Positions 43,401-54,824 of a stretch of 64,000 nucleotides of DNA are shown here, in pieces. The position numbers and the translations under genes were made by a program. The notes beneath the pieces were generated by a model. The model was not told where the DNA came from. It ran no database searches and saw only the letters and a program-made list of their open reading frames with translations. The stretch is from Parapristionchus giblindavisi (lineage: Eukaryota; Nematoda; Chromadorea; Rhabditida; Diplogasteridae): assembly GCA_943737045.1 (NCBI GenBank), contig CALSFV010000263.1, forward strand, positions 385,001 through 449,000, in the 5' to 3' direction. The stretch's first letter is position 1. Every line of letters starts with the position of its first letter.

Positions 43401-46400
43401 TGAATGTGAATACTGGTGTAAACAGGGTTTCACATAGCCCCCGGGGGGGGTTGTCGCTGGCCTGTCGCCCAGCGACAGGCCAGCGACAACCCCCCCCGGG
43501 GCAAAAACTACCAACGCGATTGATTTCATTTTCGGTTTATCTTTTAGTTGTATCGAATAAATCAGGTTTGCAAAGTAACTGCTTATGACGTTTACTTGAA
43601 TCAGTCCTCCACTCTATCAGGACTATCTATGTTCAGGACTTAGAAAATTTTTTTTTCATTTTTTTTTCAAAAAAAACATTTTTTAAGACCATGTTTTCTG
43701 GACGAATCAGAACATTTGGAGCCTAATAGTGGTGGTCATAAATTATGTCAAAAAAATGGTTTCACTGCGTATCACCACCCTTGCATGTATAATGTTAGCG
43801 AAAAGAGTGTGAGACAAGACCAATCGATCCTCAACTGCACGAAAAATTCTATCCCTCCCTCTTTCCTTTCACTTTCGTCTGCTTTATCTCTTCCCCACCC
43901 CTCGTATAGCGAAGCAGTTCTTTATTGCTTACGTCATATTGATCTTTCAATATGCTTTAGTATTCATTTAACATAATATAACATTTCAGTCAACTGTATT
44001 CATAATTGTTTTTGTACGTTTACTACTCTGCGTCACTCTCAATTTTATTAAAACCGTAAGCAGAAACCATGTGACCATAACAACGTGTAGAGACAACGAC
44101 GAACAAGGAAATAACAAGTGGATGACAAACAATGCATAATGATATCAGCAGAAACCATGAAACCATAACCAAGTGATGAGAAAATCAATCAATTAACAAC
44201 TCAGTACTGATTTATGCATTACAATCGATCTTTTTATCAGATACAGTAACTCCAGTGTTGTTCACCTCCTTGTCCTTATCCGCCTTATCCTTTCCAGATT
44301 TCTTCTTCGTGCAAGAAATAGTTTTGAATAAGAAGACACAAAGTGAGAATCCTCCGAGGATGATGACAATGTACCCGATGATGGCAGCAAAATCGGAGAA
44401 AGTGAAGTCTTCGTATTGCCGGAGACGTTTGATATTTCTGAAAAACAAGTAATAAATTATCCAGCTTTGGAGACGAGGTATAAGATACATACAACAAGAG
44501 GTATACGGTAGATAACAAAAGAGGTATACGGTAAACAAAATATTTCAAAAACATACCTGTCGGCAGCACAGGCCACCTCCTGTAGGACGAGGGTACACGG
44601 AGAACCTTCACCAGCTACCTTCGACAGCGCCACCTGAACCATAGCTATTAATTGAATATCAGTAACATCGCAAATAGTCTGCTGAAAAACTTACGTTCGC
44701 GTCTTCAGCGCCTCGCAGAAGTGACTCCGAGTAGGAACTCGGCGTGAAGATGCCGGTGGAATCATGGTAATTTCCGCATCTGCCTCGCGAAAACGACATA
44801 ACCTAAAACCCATATATATATTGAAGTATATTCCAACTGAACGTTAGATATCGGTGGTGGCGAGAGAAACGCCGATAAATATCACAATGCAAGTAAAATA
44901 GAACAAATAAATCAGACTAAAAATTTATTTATCATTTAACAAAGCCGGAAACCGGAAAATATAATTAATCACGTAGTAAAAGACAGAAGTCGTTGTCGCA
45001 CGCAAGCACACAACCTATCGCAGAGTGATCTGAAAGAAATTTAAATTATTATTCGAAAAACTCTATTTTTGCGTACCCCCCCCCACCCGATTTTCGCGTC
45101 CGACCCACCCGATTTTCATTTCCAGCGACAAGTGCCGCCCACGTATGCTCGTGTCATTGCGTTGAAATACGCACGAAACAAGCAGAAAAGCGACAAAAAA
45201 TCGATTAGGAAATCTCGCCTTCTTGCCCTTACCGTAATTCCTCACCATAATTCATACAACAACGACAAAATTGATTCGAACACAAATTTATATTTTTTTA
45301 TAAATTACACTTTTTTTAACTTAAGATGTGTTATGATATGTAGCAGCGATTGAGCAGATAAAAAGTTTACATTCGCCATGGGAAAACTGTGAGAATTAAT
45401 TTAATGTAAACATTTTTTTTCGAAAATTACCAATTCCACCGTTCGTTGACCGTTGATCGAAAAACTCTCCTCAGCAATAGTTTCTTAGAATTAGTCAAGG
45501 ATTCGAATGCGCCCACTCCCGAATCGATTAGATTCGAAATAAACTTTTTATGAAAAGTCGCCAATCCTCACCACAATTAAGTTCAACGAACAAAATTGAT
45601 TCGCGCATAAATTTCCCATTTTTTATAAATTACACTTTTTAAACTGAAGATGTGTTATGATATGTAGAAGCGATTGAGCAAATAAAAAATTTACTTTCTC
45701 CATGGGAAAATAGTGAGAATTAATTTAATGTGAATTTTTTTTCGAAATTTCCTGATTCCAGCCTTCGTTGACCGTTGATCAAAAAACTCTCCTCGACAAT
45801 AGTTTGTTAGAATTAGGCAAGGAGTCGATTGCATCCACTCCCGAATCGATTGGATTCGAAATAAACTTTTTAGGAAAAGGCGCCAAATCGTTGTGTGGTC
45901 ACCCCCTGAAGCGAATTTTCAATTGGAAGCAATTTCCAAGTACCAGTGAACTACACTCATTGAGCTTGTAATTATCATACATAAAACAGAAAATTCTATT
46001 TTTCGGCGATACCGCACCTATGTCGATTTTCTTACAAAAATCAGGAAAAAAATATTTTTAAAAAATTGTTCCTGTTTCAGGGTATTTGTTTTACAAAAGT
46101 CAGGGTTTATACGTGATAATTTCAAAGGTCTCACACAGAAATTGCCTTAGCGATCACGAACTACGGTATTTATTTGAAAAGGTCTCACACAGAAATTGCC
46201 TTTGCGATCACGAACTACGGTTTTGGCTTCCAGTATACGGTACCCCCTAAAATTTTAAACTTCCGCCTACTCTGCGTCTCTACCATTCCGCCGGTCGGTG
46301 TGTCACACCGTGTTCTTTACATTCTTAGGATCCAGAATGGCGGACTCGTCAAAGAGATGCACCTAAATTTAATAACTCAGTCAGAGATCAGAGATTAAAG

Positions 46401-47109
46401 ATCAGAGATCAAAGGCTAAAGATCAAAGATCACGTTAATACCTCCTGCTGTTCTTCATACTCCAATTGTAGCAACTTCAACGCGGCCAGATTCACTACGT
46501 ATGCATTCTAAATCGATTAATCGATAGTTAATCAATCAATAAATCGTGAGCATCAATCAATAATGTTAATCAATAATCAGTGGAACTAAACAGTAATCGA
46601 TAATCGATAACACACATTTCTGCTTCCTTAACCACTCAATTGCCCCCCACATTATCGATTGGTATTTTCATATAAATCGAATACTAATTGATCAAAACCG
46701 TGCGGGATACGAACTAAATACTAACTGTAATAATGTTTGATTGATTGATCAGACCACAAACTACGAAAAGAGCAAATATCAAAGATCACGCTCACCTTAT
46801 TCTGCATCAATCCCGATCGACGCTCGGGATCCTGAGTCCAATCACGAGTAATTCACAGGTTCTGTAATGACACTAATTCAGTGAACAACTTACATGCTAC
46901 GTATTGTTCAAAGATTAATAAAGAATAATTAAAATAATCCTAAATTCTCCTGGGATTTAGGATCATAGGATTACAGAACATAATACGAAAACTGGACGCT
47001 CCGAAGTAAAAGTAACATCAATAACTGACTCAAATAAACTTAATTCTCCAATGAAACATCAACTCACACTGATCCAGATGTACTCCGGAGGGATATCACC
47101 GTTAGGAGG
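40476..47109 (-). CDS. RING-finger coiled-coil protein, copy 1
   Basis: Exons 47109-47068 (tentative), 46831-46796, 46507-46442, 41085-41029, 40910-40784, 40716-40617 and 40527-40476 (stop TGA). The last four are very secure by comparison with the other copies. Product: N-terminal helical segments (LAALKLLQLEYEEQQE), a coiled coil (MMKHAKQLKLLVQVIKEVML), then a C3HC4-type RING at the C-terminus: CRVC, PCGHTIC, TGC and, after the last intron, CHIC. Such proteins are usually E3 ubiquitin ligases; substrate unknown. The intron between 46442 and 41085 is 5.4 kb and contains an inverted-repeat block with other genes. An in-frame ATG at 47160 is separated from the first exon by a TGA, so the start is open. 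Confidence 0.6.
40569..40596. promoter_or_regulatory. GC hairpin in last intron of RING gene 1
   Basis: Stem CCGCGACGCG / CGCGTCGCGG with eight-base loop TAATTCAC, in the 89-base intron that separates the sixth and seventh zinc ligands. Present in all four RING genes. Confidence 0.6.
41183..41905. mobile_element. Left arm of inverted-repeat block
   Basis: Two diverged tandem units (41183-41640 and 41640-41905), both related to the arms of the 28727-30243 foldback. Mirrored by 45334-46015 with the same unit order reversed. Confidence 0.7.
41939..42205 (-). CDS. C-terminal exons of a possible membrane-anchored protein
   Basis: The end of the minus-strand frame reads VFDCSSGGSECSCSW and then a hydrophobic tail AVLFTILIIIV before TAA, like a transmembrane or GPI-anchor signal. 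A separate upstream exon (about 42191-42136, DSTSVASSVAQITLNRPL) is bounded by AAG and GTGACT. No start was found and the family is unknown; it may belong with the membrane gene at 44212-44799. Confidence 0.35.
   Translation of the reverse strand: MCVKDSTSVASSVAQITLNRPLVTPENMFIFYLILAKIGWVGSQNRVGLVASDNAAHVWTRVFDCSSGGSECSCSWAVLFTILIIIVM
42488..42980 (+). CDS. Short phospholipase A2-like protein, possibly decaying
   Basis: Exon 1 42488-42665 has a signal peptide (MVSLFALFCLVPLSNGAVL) and DDWHCGIGK, matching the TWECG region of the gene at 36435. Exon 2 (about 42710-42774) reads NLCCMEHDDLLEFDEINRG: the CCxxHD block with His and Asp is kept but the next cysteine and tyrosine are lost. Exon 3 42867-42980 reads ADQIFCECL, then PLFCTAVRAYTNLF and a stop; total 118 residues. 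Phases agree, but the expected acceptor of exon 2 is TTTTTTCG instead of an AG, so splicing may fail. Inside the block flanked by inverted repeats. Confidence 0.55.
43438..43502. repeat. Perfect GC-rich hairpin
   Basis: CCCCGGGGGGGG followed by GTTGTCGCTGGCCTGTCGC pairs with the complementary second half; stem near 30 base pairs, loop about three bases. The word TTGTCGCT..GCGACAA also occurs at 42045 and 45120 in the two inner flanks of the block. Confidence 0.8.
44212..44799 (-). CDS. Single-pass membrane protein, unknown family
   Basis: Exons 44799-44695, 44633-44557 and 44437-44212, all GT-AG, phases 0 and 2 agree, 135 residues. The outer part (CGNYHDSTGIFTPSSYSESL, then CTLVLQEVACAAD) has paired cysteines as in extracellular modules; a transmembrane segment AAIIGYIVIILGGFSLCVFL follows; the tail is lysine and aspartate rich (KKKSGKDKADKDKE). 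A signal peptide is not in exon 1, so either ATG 44799 is internal and an upstream exon supplies it (a candidate is 45248-45146) or the protein is type III. Lies inside the inverted-repeat block, in an intron of RING gene 1. Confidence 0.55.
45146..45248 (-). CDS. Candidate signal-peptide exon
   Basis: MVRNYGKGKKARFPNRFFVA continues FLLVSCVF, a signal-anchor-like sequence, then a GTGGGC donor. It is upstream of the membrane gene on the same strand, but its phase 1 end does not join directly to 44799; a small exon near 45030 (GCVLACDNDFC) could intervene. Not proved. Confidence 0.3.
45334..46015. mobile_element. Right arm of inverted-repeat block
   Basis: Inverse of 41183-41905: CTCCTCGACAATAGTTTG.. 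and CACTCCCGAATCGATTGG blocks match in reverse, with the same two-unit structure. Confidence 0.7.
46125..46310. repeat. Duplicated GGTCTCACACAGAAATTGCC unit
   Basis: The unit at 46126-46176 is repeated at 46179-46230 (CACAGAAATTGCCTTAGCGATCACGAAC). The following CCGCCGGTCGGTGTGTCACA relates in inverse to 15680-15790. Confidence 0.5.
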
Positions 47110-47929
47110 CTGTCAACTCCAACAGCCTCCCATATCCCTCTCTCGCACTCCATCCGACATGCAGGTCCTAGAAGTACACAGGTAGAATCAACGCAAAGCA
47201 ATCAAATGCGAACCGGAAATGAAAGTGGAGAACGCGAGGCACGATGCTGACAGAAAAGTGAAGAAAGAACCGTATTAAGAAGAGAATCTAAGTCGAACGG
47301 TGCAATTCGAGCAAAGTAAGTGTACTTCGCCAATTCAAAGAGAAATACGACGAGTATATGGCGGCAACTGAGCAAAATGAGAGGAGCGATATAAAGGCAA
47401 TAGAATAGACCATTTGTTTGATGATATTACATACATAAAAAACTTTAAATATAAAAATATAACGATTTACTCAAAAACGACTGTAGCCGTAAAATTCGTG
47501 ACCGGGAAAAGGTAAGGCACACTATGTAGAATATGAAAGCATGTAGGGTTCGGAACGATTTATTTTTTGAAACGATGTAACATTTATTCAAAAGCAAAGC
47601 ACAATTCATGGGTTGAGATATTTAGTTTGAATTTTGCCTAGTTGTTACTTTTATGGGTACTGAAATCGAATTAGACTCGGCCGAGCATGCTGTGATAGCT
47701 AGAACAACACGAAATCGCACTTTCGTGATTTTGTTTTGCGATTTTGACCTAATTAAGCTCAACACACCACTCTCGGCCGGGGTTCATGTAATAGAGCTCA
47801 TTGATAGCTACAAAATGAGCCCAAACACAAGTCATGACGTTTAGAATTGAGCTTGTGCTTTACTCATCTCGTTTTTTCGCCGATTTTGGGTGCACACAAA
47901 GTGGGCGGAGCTTGCGGCCCCTAACTATG

Positions 47930-48489
47930 CTATCGAACATTTTGTAACTATCTGGAAGAAGTCTTTTCTGCTATGGTCTTTGTGATCATCATGTTTTATT
48001 TTTCTCATGACATACTGTAACTCGGTCTTGAAATATTACAGTAATCAATCGATCGATAATCTACGATATCATGTCCACAGCTAACGATGACGGGATCGAT
48101 GAGCTCTTGTTTACCGTTAGTTATCTTGTTAATACTTCAACTATTGAGCAGTATTATCTTCCATATTCTCAACGATGTGCGCGCGAATAGGATATCCTAT
48201 TTTCAATTACGATTTATGTCTAAAAAACGACCGATATTGATATTCGTGCACCACAACTAGCTGTTTATAAACAACATAAATATCAGAGCATAAGGTTGAT
48301 TAGCTCTTGCACGATGTCAAATATCGTATCGTATACTGTATCTATGCATGCAAAATACGTACGATTCGTGTTCTTGACTAGTAATATTTGTGCTATGCGT
48401 AATTTATTCTTATGAAGGACCATTCGATGGTCGAGCAATTCATTGAGAGGAAGTTGAGGAATCCAGATAGCAGAATCGTCATTGACATT
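47930..48489 (+). pseudogene. 5' fragment of a RING-family gene
   Basis: An upstream block (47930-48076) and a start exon ATGTCCACAGCTAACGATGA before donor GTTAGT at 48121 match, in inverse, 61350-61670. At 48413-48490 a second exon ends RKLRNPDSRIVIDI before GTAAGT, like the PRPDSRDRSAIDI end of the RING genes' first conserved exon. No coil or RING exons follow on this strand, so the copy is truncated. Confidence 0.45.
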
Positions 48490-48780
48490 GTAAGTCTTCT
48501 ACTAATGGAAAGATGGGGAAACACGAAAAGAACACACAGAGAAAAAGCTGTAAATTGAAAAGCTGTAACTTGATTTACGACACAGGGGGTGTTAAAAAGA
48601 ACACTCATCGTGTTCATTTCTGAACACTTTTCTGAGTATACTGTAGAGCACTCAAAAAGCTGTTGTTCGCGGAATGCGCAAGCAAGCATGCGTTGGCGCG
48701 TTCAGTTAGCCTGAGTGACGCGCTTTGTGCACATTTATTTCGAATTCTATTTTCTTTATGTTTTATATATTCTTTGTTGT

Positions 48781-49010
48781 TGAAATCCTTGCATTATCAC
48801 GGATACAAGTGTAGTCATACATGATTCGACATTCCATCCGTGATTGGTGATCTTGCATGGATCTTCCGTGATCATGCACGAATTTTCCGTGATCTTACAT
48901 GAAAAATTAGTCCATGATCACGGATAATCTATGCATGATTCGAATATATTCCATGCTTGATCATACTATTAATTACTCAAATTATCCGTGATCTTGCATG
49001 GAGTCAGGCG
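48781..49010. repeat. Cluster of CCGTGATC..TGCATG words
   Basis: At least six variants of TCCGTGATCTTGCATG in both orientations within 230 bases, separated by A/T-rich spacers. Confidence 0.6.
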
Positions 49011-49521
49011 CATGAGTTTCTGATATATTCGTGCTGTTCTTTTTTTACGCGATGTTAACATTAAGTACAACTTGATTGTTTACGTTTTATTCATTGCAGT
49101 TTCCCTAATGGAAACGTCTTCAGGCAGCGTGGACTGCACGTCTGCAAGATGATTCTTATTCTTCATTATCAGTATGTTTATATTCTTATTTTAATGATTT
49201 AATCAGAATTAGAATGCAATTTGTGCACAACTTTCTTTGTATTCATACTCTTTTCCAACTCACATTAACCAAACAGTGCTTCTGGGAATGGTTTTCCCCA
49301 GACCCTTCAATTTTATTTAGAGCTTAAACGTGTGTGGGTAACTTAAAATAGTTCAAATATCACGAAAACCGACGATTTGTTATATATTATACGCACAATA
49401 CCATGTAATTCGTAGGCCTATGGTGTCACTCATCCAGATTGGGGACCTGAAAAAACTATGGAGGACTACGGGTTCTATTCTTTTTTTTCCTATTTTGTTA
49501 ATCAATTAGTAATGATTTCAG

Positions 49522-51363
49522 ACCCGGTCCGAACAAGTTGGTACTGTGCGAGACTCTCGACAAGAACTACAAACCCACTGGTATGTTTACATATATCAAT
49601 TAAACGCTGTTGTGTATTTGGCCTGGTGTATCAAAGTTTCATAGCTAATATAATATCTTTTCGGAGTAGAGTCGGGTGATTTATGGCGTTTCGATGCAGT
49701 TAACGCATCATTATCAGATGTCGGAGTTGTGAAACTTGTGTGATTAAACAACATAATAATAATAATAATAGGAATATTATGATATCATAAATAATAGATT
49801 TTGATTTAAATGATTGCAGCCACCAACAATCGTGCAAAGTGCATGGAAAGTATGAATAAGGTGAGGAGCTAGGGAATCATTATTCGGTTTCATTATTCTG
49901 CAAATTATTCGGTTTTTGATATCGATTTTCATTCTACGGTATTTTTGAAACTGAAAAGTGCTCCCCCATTTTTGGAACGAGACATTTGGAAACTTTCAAT
50001 TTAAAAAGGGTTAAACATCCTTTATTAGTAGCATACTGTAATTGATAATTGTGAATGAATCAATAATCTATCATTATTAGGCGGCAGATGAACATCCGTG
50101 GTTCGGGATGGAACAGGAGTACACACTACTCGACATGGACAAACATCCACTCGGATGGCCACGACGAGGATATCCCGCGTAGGGTATACTGTAGGGTATA
50201 CTGTAGTGTCACGGTAGTTTTCTGTAGTATTAAGGGGACTGATATACTGTAGGGTTACGATCATGGTACCAAGGTATACTGCAGGGTTACGGTCGTGGTT
50301 CTGTAGTGATGCGGAGGCAACCGGGAGCGCTTGTAGGATTTTATTGGATTATTTTGGCTTACGCTAAATAAATACCTCAAGATTTCTGAAGTTGGTTTGT
50401 ATATTGGATATGTACAGCGCGGTTACCGTACTCCTATGACATATGGCTACCGTAACTTCCACACAATGCAGGTCCTTACTACTGTGGCGTCGATTCGGAC
50501 AAGGTATACGGTAGGGAGATTGTGGAGGCACACGCGCGCGCCTGTATGTACGCAGGCATCCTGCACAGGTTTGATCTTTGATCTTTTGATTTTTTTGGTC
50601 TTTTACTTCGTAAACATTTATAATCTTTCATTACGATCTAATCTTATAATCTTCTGAACTATTACTTCTATAATATAACTAATCTCTGACATATTAGTCA
50701 TTGATTTAGTATTACTGTAATGTTATTGAAACACGGATTATTATTGATCTTTGATCTTTGATCTTTTCAGTGGGAATTCCAAGTAGGTCCATGTGAGGTC
50801 ATTGCGATCAATTGTGGATGGCTCGCTTCATTCTCTACAGAATCTGCGAAGTTGGTATCGCTATTCAACAATTATTTATTGATTTTTTTTAAATTGAGAA
50901 AAAAAATTAAAATCCGATGAATATTTTGTTTTGAATATTGACTAGACACAAATTCAATTTCCGTTGTTAAACGTAACTTGTTATGAATTTAAAAAAAAAC
51001 TAATCAATGACTTCAAAGATCACTTTTTCAGGATTTCGGTGTCGTGGTCTCACTGGACCCGAAACCGGTTGTTGGCGACTGGAACGGAGCTGGTTTCCAT
51101 GCGAACTTCTCCACCAAAGCAATGAGAGAGAATGGCGGATATCCGTAAGTGAACTTAATGCACATTTTGTATGTAGGATTTTGCTCCAACTTTGTAATTG
51201 TGCAATATATTATTTAAAGGAGAATTTAGTGATAATTTGAATAAATATATAAGTAAATCATTGCATTTGTCAGTGTCATCGAGGAGGCCATCCACAAGTT
51301 GTCCGAGGTGTACAATCTGCACATTGCCTACTACGATCCGCACGGAGGACGCGATAATGAGAG
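49522..51363 (+). pseudogene. Glutamine synthetase, decayed
   Basis: Exons 49522-49580, 49820-49860, 50081-50178, 50472-50568, 50771-50850, 51032-51144 and 51274-51363 read glutamine synthetase: [33 protein letters not shown] (with the metal-binding ExE), [73 protein letters not shown]. Missing or broken: the N-terminal domain, the NAEVMPxQ block between 50568 and 50771, seven bases in exon 50771 between GPCE and DQLW (frameshift), phase agreement at 50178/50472, and everything after RDNER. It is therefore a pseudogene of cytosolic glutamine synthetase (glutamate, ammonia and ATP to glutamine). Confidence 0.8.
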
Positions 51364-51786
51364 GTACGGTACAGTATCAGTGGTGGAGTTACGGTAGAAG
51401 GGATACTGTAGATATGGCATGTGTTATCGTGAACTTAAATGAGTACGGTAGGAGGGATACTGTAGGCATTTTAAGTATTGTAGGTACAGAAATCTGAGAT
51501 TGTGGGATGTATATTTAAAGTTATCATTAATCTTAGCATGCTTGTTGCTAAAATAAATTATTGATTGGTGATATTCTGCCCTTTCAGCACTTTGGCGGCT
51601 ACGGTACGGTCTCATCGGACATGCAATGACCTCACATGACTTACGATTCTTCATTCTTCGATAAGGGTACGGTACTTGATCTTTATTGATTGGTTTATGT
51701 GAAAAAAATAATAATTTGTACCGGAGTTCTATTCATTGGATGTGGATCCGGTCCTAGGGCATTCCCAGCCTTAATTCAAAGAGTAT

Positions 51787-52371
51787 GACGAATACCGAGA
51801 TAGACTGGAGGCGGACATGAAGGGATACCGATAGGCGTGTTGATCATAATAAGAGTTTTGTAATGTACGGTACTCTCTGGCTTATCGATTGGCTTATGAC
51901 ATTTAATAGTTTATTTATTGATTTAAGTTCGTTTCAGTGCTCACTCGCCAAGTGCCCTGGTCTACAGTGATGACGTATCGTCGACGAAGATGGCAGGAGG
52001 CGCTCGGGTGAGTATCGATTTATTCATTTATTGAAAAGCCAAGACTGCCCCCCCCCCCGTTTTTTTCAGTTTAAGTATACTGTTGTGAGATGGTCTATGG
52101 ACACAAAAGTTGTACCAATGTTATCGGTAGGAGTGTACGGTACCGTAATCATCTGGAATTGTGAACTGATTTTATTTTCGGAATTCATTTAAAAATTAAT
52201 TTGTTGCCATAAACCATCTTCAATAAGAATTATAAATGTATTAGTTAAAGTTTGATTTATCGATTGATTTGTATCGTTTCATTACAGCATCTTCTTCATC
52301 CAATGGTTGCGAGCACTCGGGCTATGGTCATCACTGCGGGTCCTCTCAATCGACTCGTTCACGACAAATGA
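51787..52371 (+). CDS. Unassigned terminal exons
   Basis: Three stretches: EYDEYRDRLEADMKGYR then TAG (51787-51834); SALVYSDDVSSTKMAGGAR between TTTCAG (51937) and GTGAGT (52010); HLLHPMVASTRAMVITAGPL ending HDK then TGA (52289-52371). The last two join in phase 0. No family recognised and they do not resemble the glutamine synthetase C-terminus. Confidence 0.3.
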
Positions 52372-53364
52372 CAACGAAAGTTATTGATTGCACCCAGATT
52401 TTTCGCATTGTTTGTTGTAGCTAAAACCATTTTTTCGATGTAAATTATCACTGAATTGTTGTGTTTTTAATTTTGATGATAAATCTTTCTTACACTATGA
52501 TGATTACAGTTAAACTAACATAATATAGAACGAAATAAATGTCATGAACTGAAAGGAACAAAAATACGGGAAGGAACCAGCCTGCCCGGGGGGGGGGGGG
52601 GGTGGCGGGCTATTTACAGCCATTTGAGTGCTCCTCTTAAGAACACTCATTTTGTCTGTTTCTGTGAACAACCGGGTGATTCAATCGGCCGCTGGTAAGG
52701 CCGAACGAGTGCTCCCAGTAACAGCTTTTTCTCTGTGTGCATGGTCACTCAAGAGAGCAATGCAAATTACAAAAAGAATCAGAAGAAACGGCCGAGATTG
52801 GACAAAGAAAGGAGACGCCGCGAAGGAAGGGGGGGGGAGGAGAGAGACAAGACTCCGCCCCCTCACTCTCTCATCTCGCTTTTTCTGCCTTTCCAACAGT
52901 GCGTTGCGCGCGTGGTTTTCGAGCTGTATCTCGCCTCAGAGACAAGATATCGACAAACGGCAAAAAGCATTGTCTTATTGGGGTCATGGCACATCGAATC
53001 TATGTAATTTCCACTTTCTCAGCGAAAATCGGTTATCCACGTTGTGGCCCCTAAGCATAGTTCAGATTAATAAACTGAATACGGATGTAAATACTGAAAA
53101 AAAGGTAGTTTAAAAAAGTTTATACTGTAGATAATCTCAAGACAAGGGACAAGTATAGATAGGACTTCGATAACAAAAGACGATGAGTGAGACAGTTAAA
53201 GACGAGTTGGCAGCCTATTAGAAATTAACATTTAAAAAAAAGAATGAACCAAGGGGACAACAAGGAACTAGTTCCATAAGAATGTAGATAGTTAATAAAG
53301 GCTGCTCCTGTATTTCAAAATTGAGTCTACATAAAGTGCGTCACCGACCAGTTTAAGTCTACTT

Positions 53365-53610
53365 CTAGTGAAAATTATAAGAGTACTTTAAGTTTTGAAA
53401 TATCAGGGTGACATTAGTACAGTAGGCAACATAAAAGACAATGGACAAGAATGAATTTGAGAAAAAATCTTCTAGAATGAGCAAATCGTGATGGACCTTG
53501 AAGAATGATACTAATAATGATACCAACAACATGATATTATATACAAAATTGAAAACGAACAATAACGAAATATATACAAAATGAGCAAGAACGAAAAAAA
53601 ATATATACAT
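53365..53610 (-). CDS. Small hydrophobic open frame downstream of RING gene 2, left
   Basis: 81 residues with three hydrophobic stretches (for example FNFVYNIMLLVSLLVSFF), 117 bases after the RING stop on the same strand. Identical in the other arm and partly conserved in copy 3. Could be 3' UTR rather than a gene. Confidence 0.3.
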   Translation of the reverse strand: MYIFFFVLAHFVYISLLFVFNFVYNIMLLVSLLVSFFKVHHDLLILEDFFSNSFLSIVFYVAYCTNVTLIFQNLKYSYNFH

Positions 53611-53726
53611 CTGGAAACAAGTGCTTCGGAATAGTAATTAATCAATACGAAGTGAGTGAAAAGACAAAATTGTATAAAAACAGAATGGTTGATTGATGAA
53701 TTGTGTTGTAGATCGATATCGTATCC

Positions 53727-54789
53727 TCAAATGTAGAAGTTCATCTTCGACGAGATGTTACCACGGCAGATATGGCATCTACAAGTATTCATTGTACTAC
53801 TCGACGCCTACAGTAATCCACTGTGCAACCGCGACGCGTGATCCACCGCGTCGCGGCTTTGTCTTTTATTGCCCAACCTGGTATCAGGCACTTTGGGCGC
53901 ACATTCCTTGCAGATGGTATGACCGCATGGAATGAAGACCACAGAGCAATCGGCCTCGTAACACCCACGACAATTGACTGTAAAAAGCTATATACAAAAA
54001 ATCAATCTGTAAAATTTACAGTAATCCAAGGACACTCACACTTCTCGGCATTCGAAGCCTTATTCTTATTCTTCTCTCTCTCAATCTGTACAAGTTCGGA
54101 CTTCACTTGAATAAGTACTGCGAGTTGACTTTTGTGTTCAGCCACTGCTTGACGGCACTCATCAGTCTGAACAATGCTGAATCTATATTTTGAATATCGA
54201 TCACACTGATCTCTGTTCTTGTATCATATTTTTTTCTCTTTTGCGTCACAAAATTTCGAAAATATTTCACACCGTTGATTAGATTACGGTATTTGGCAAA
54301 GGTCTCCCTTTAGCATATCGTCGACTTAGTAAGTGTAGATCAGGACCGCTATTACTAGGACTGCAGATATACCTGTGCCTGTGCCAAATTGACCAAATGG
54401 GCATTCAAGTCCATCTGCACTTTGTTCATTCGATCGTCAACCTGCATATCACATATTATTATTTATTTATTTATTACATATCATCAAAACCCAATTTTTA
54501 TCCACCATAGTAATTTATGAAAGTCTTGCATCATTATGTTTCACTCACAATTTCACTTTATTCTCGTTGCGCTCTCGGGCGTAGATGAAAATAATAAAAA
54601 ATCAAATTTACATTACACCAGTAAATGTCATACAATGTCAATGGCGCTTCTATCTCTGCTATCAGGACGTGGTGTAGTGTCCTGAGACTGCGTGCCACCG
54701 TATCCCTCACTGGACGTGTCACCAATGATACCCGGACGACGTCTCGCCATCTCGTTGTCAGCTTTGAGCTGTGCGTACAACGTCGACAG
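53727..54789 (-). CDS. RING-finger coiled-coil protein, copy 2 (left arm)
   Basis: Exons 54789-54634, 54441-54373, 54166-54040, 53977-53878 and 53778-53727. Mirror image of the right-arm gene with the same splice sites and, as far as can be read, the same protein. Any 5' exon (as seen in copy 4 at 63680) would lie in the spacer, where I could not find one, so one or both palindrome copies may lack their natural start; an ATG inside exon 1 (MARRRPG) is available. Confidence 0.75.
53829..53856. promoter_or_regulatory. GC hairpin in last intron of RING gene 2
   Basis: Same ten-base-pair stem as at 40569, loop TGATCCAC. Confidence 0.6.
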
Positions 54790-54824
54790 CTAAATGACAG
54801 GCAGTGACATCAGTGACATCTATG

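Noticed and set aside
52628..53113. 161-residue plus-strand frame, the longest in the window
   Set aside because: It crosses a MITE end, a low-complexity GA-rich tract and the palindrome boundary, and has no recognisable domain or splice support.
54625..54807. 60-residue frame conserved in three RING copies
   Set aside because: It is antisense to the first conserved RING exon (54789-54634).
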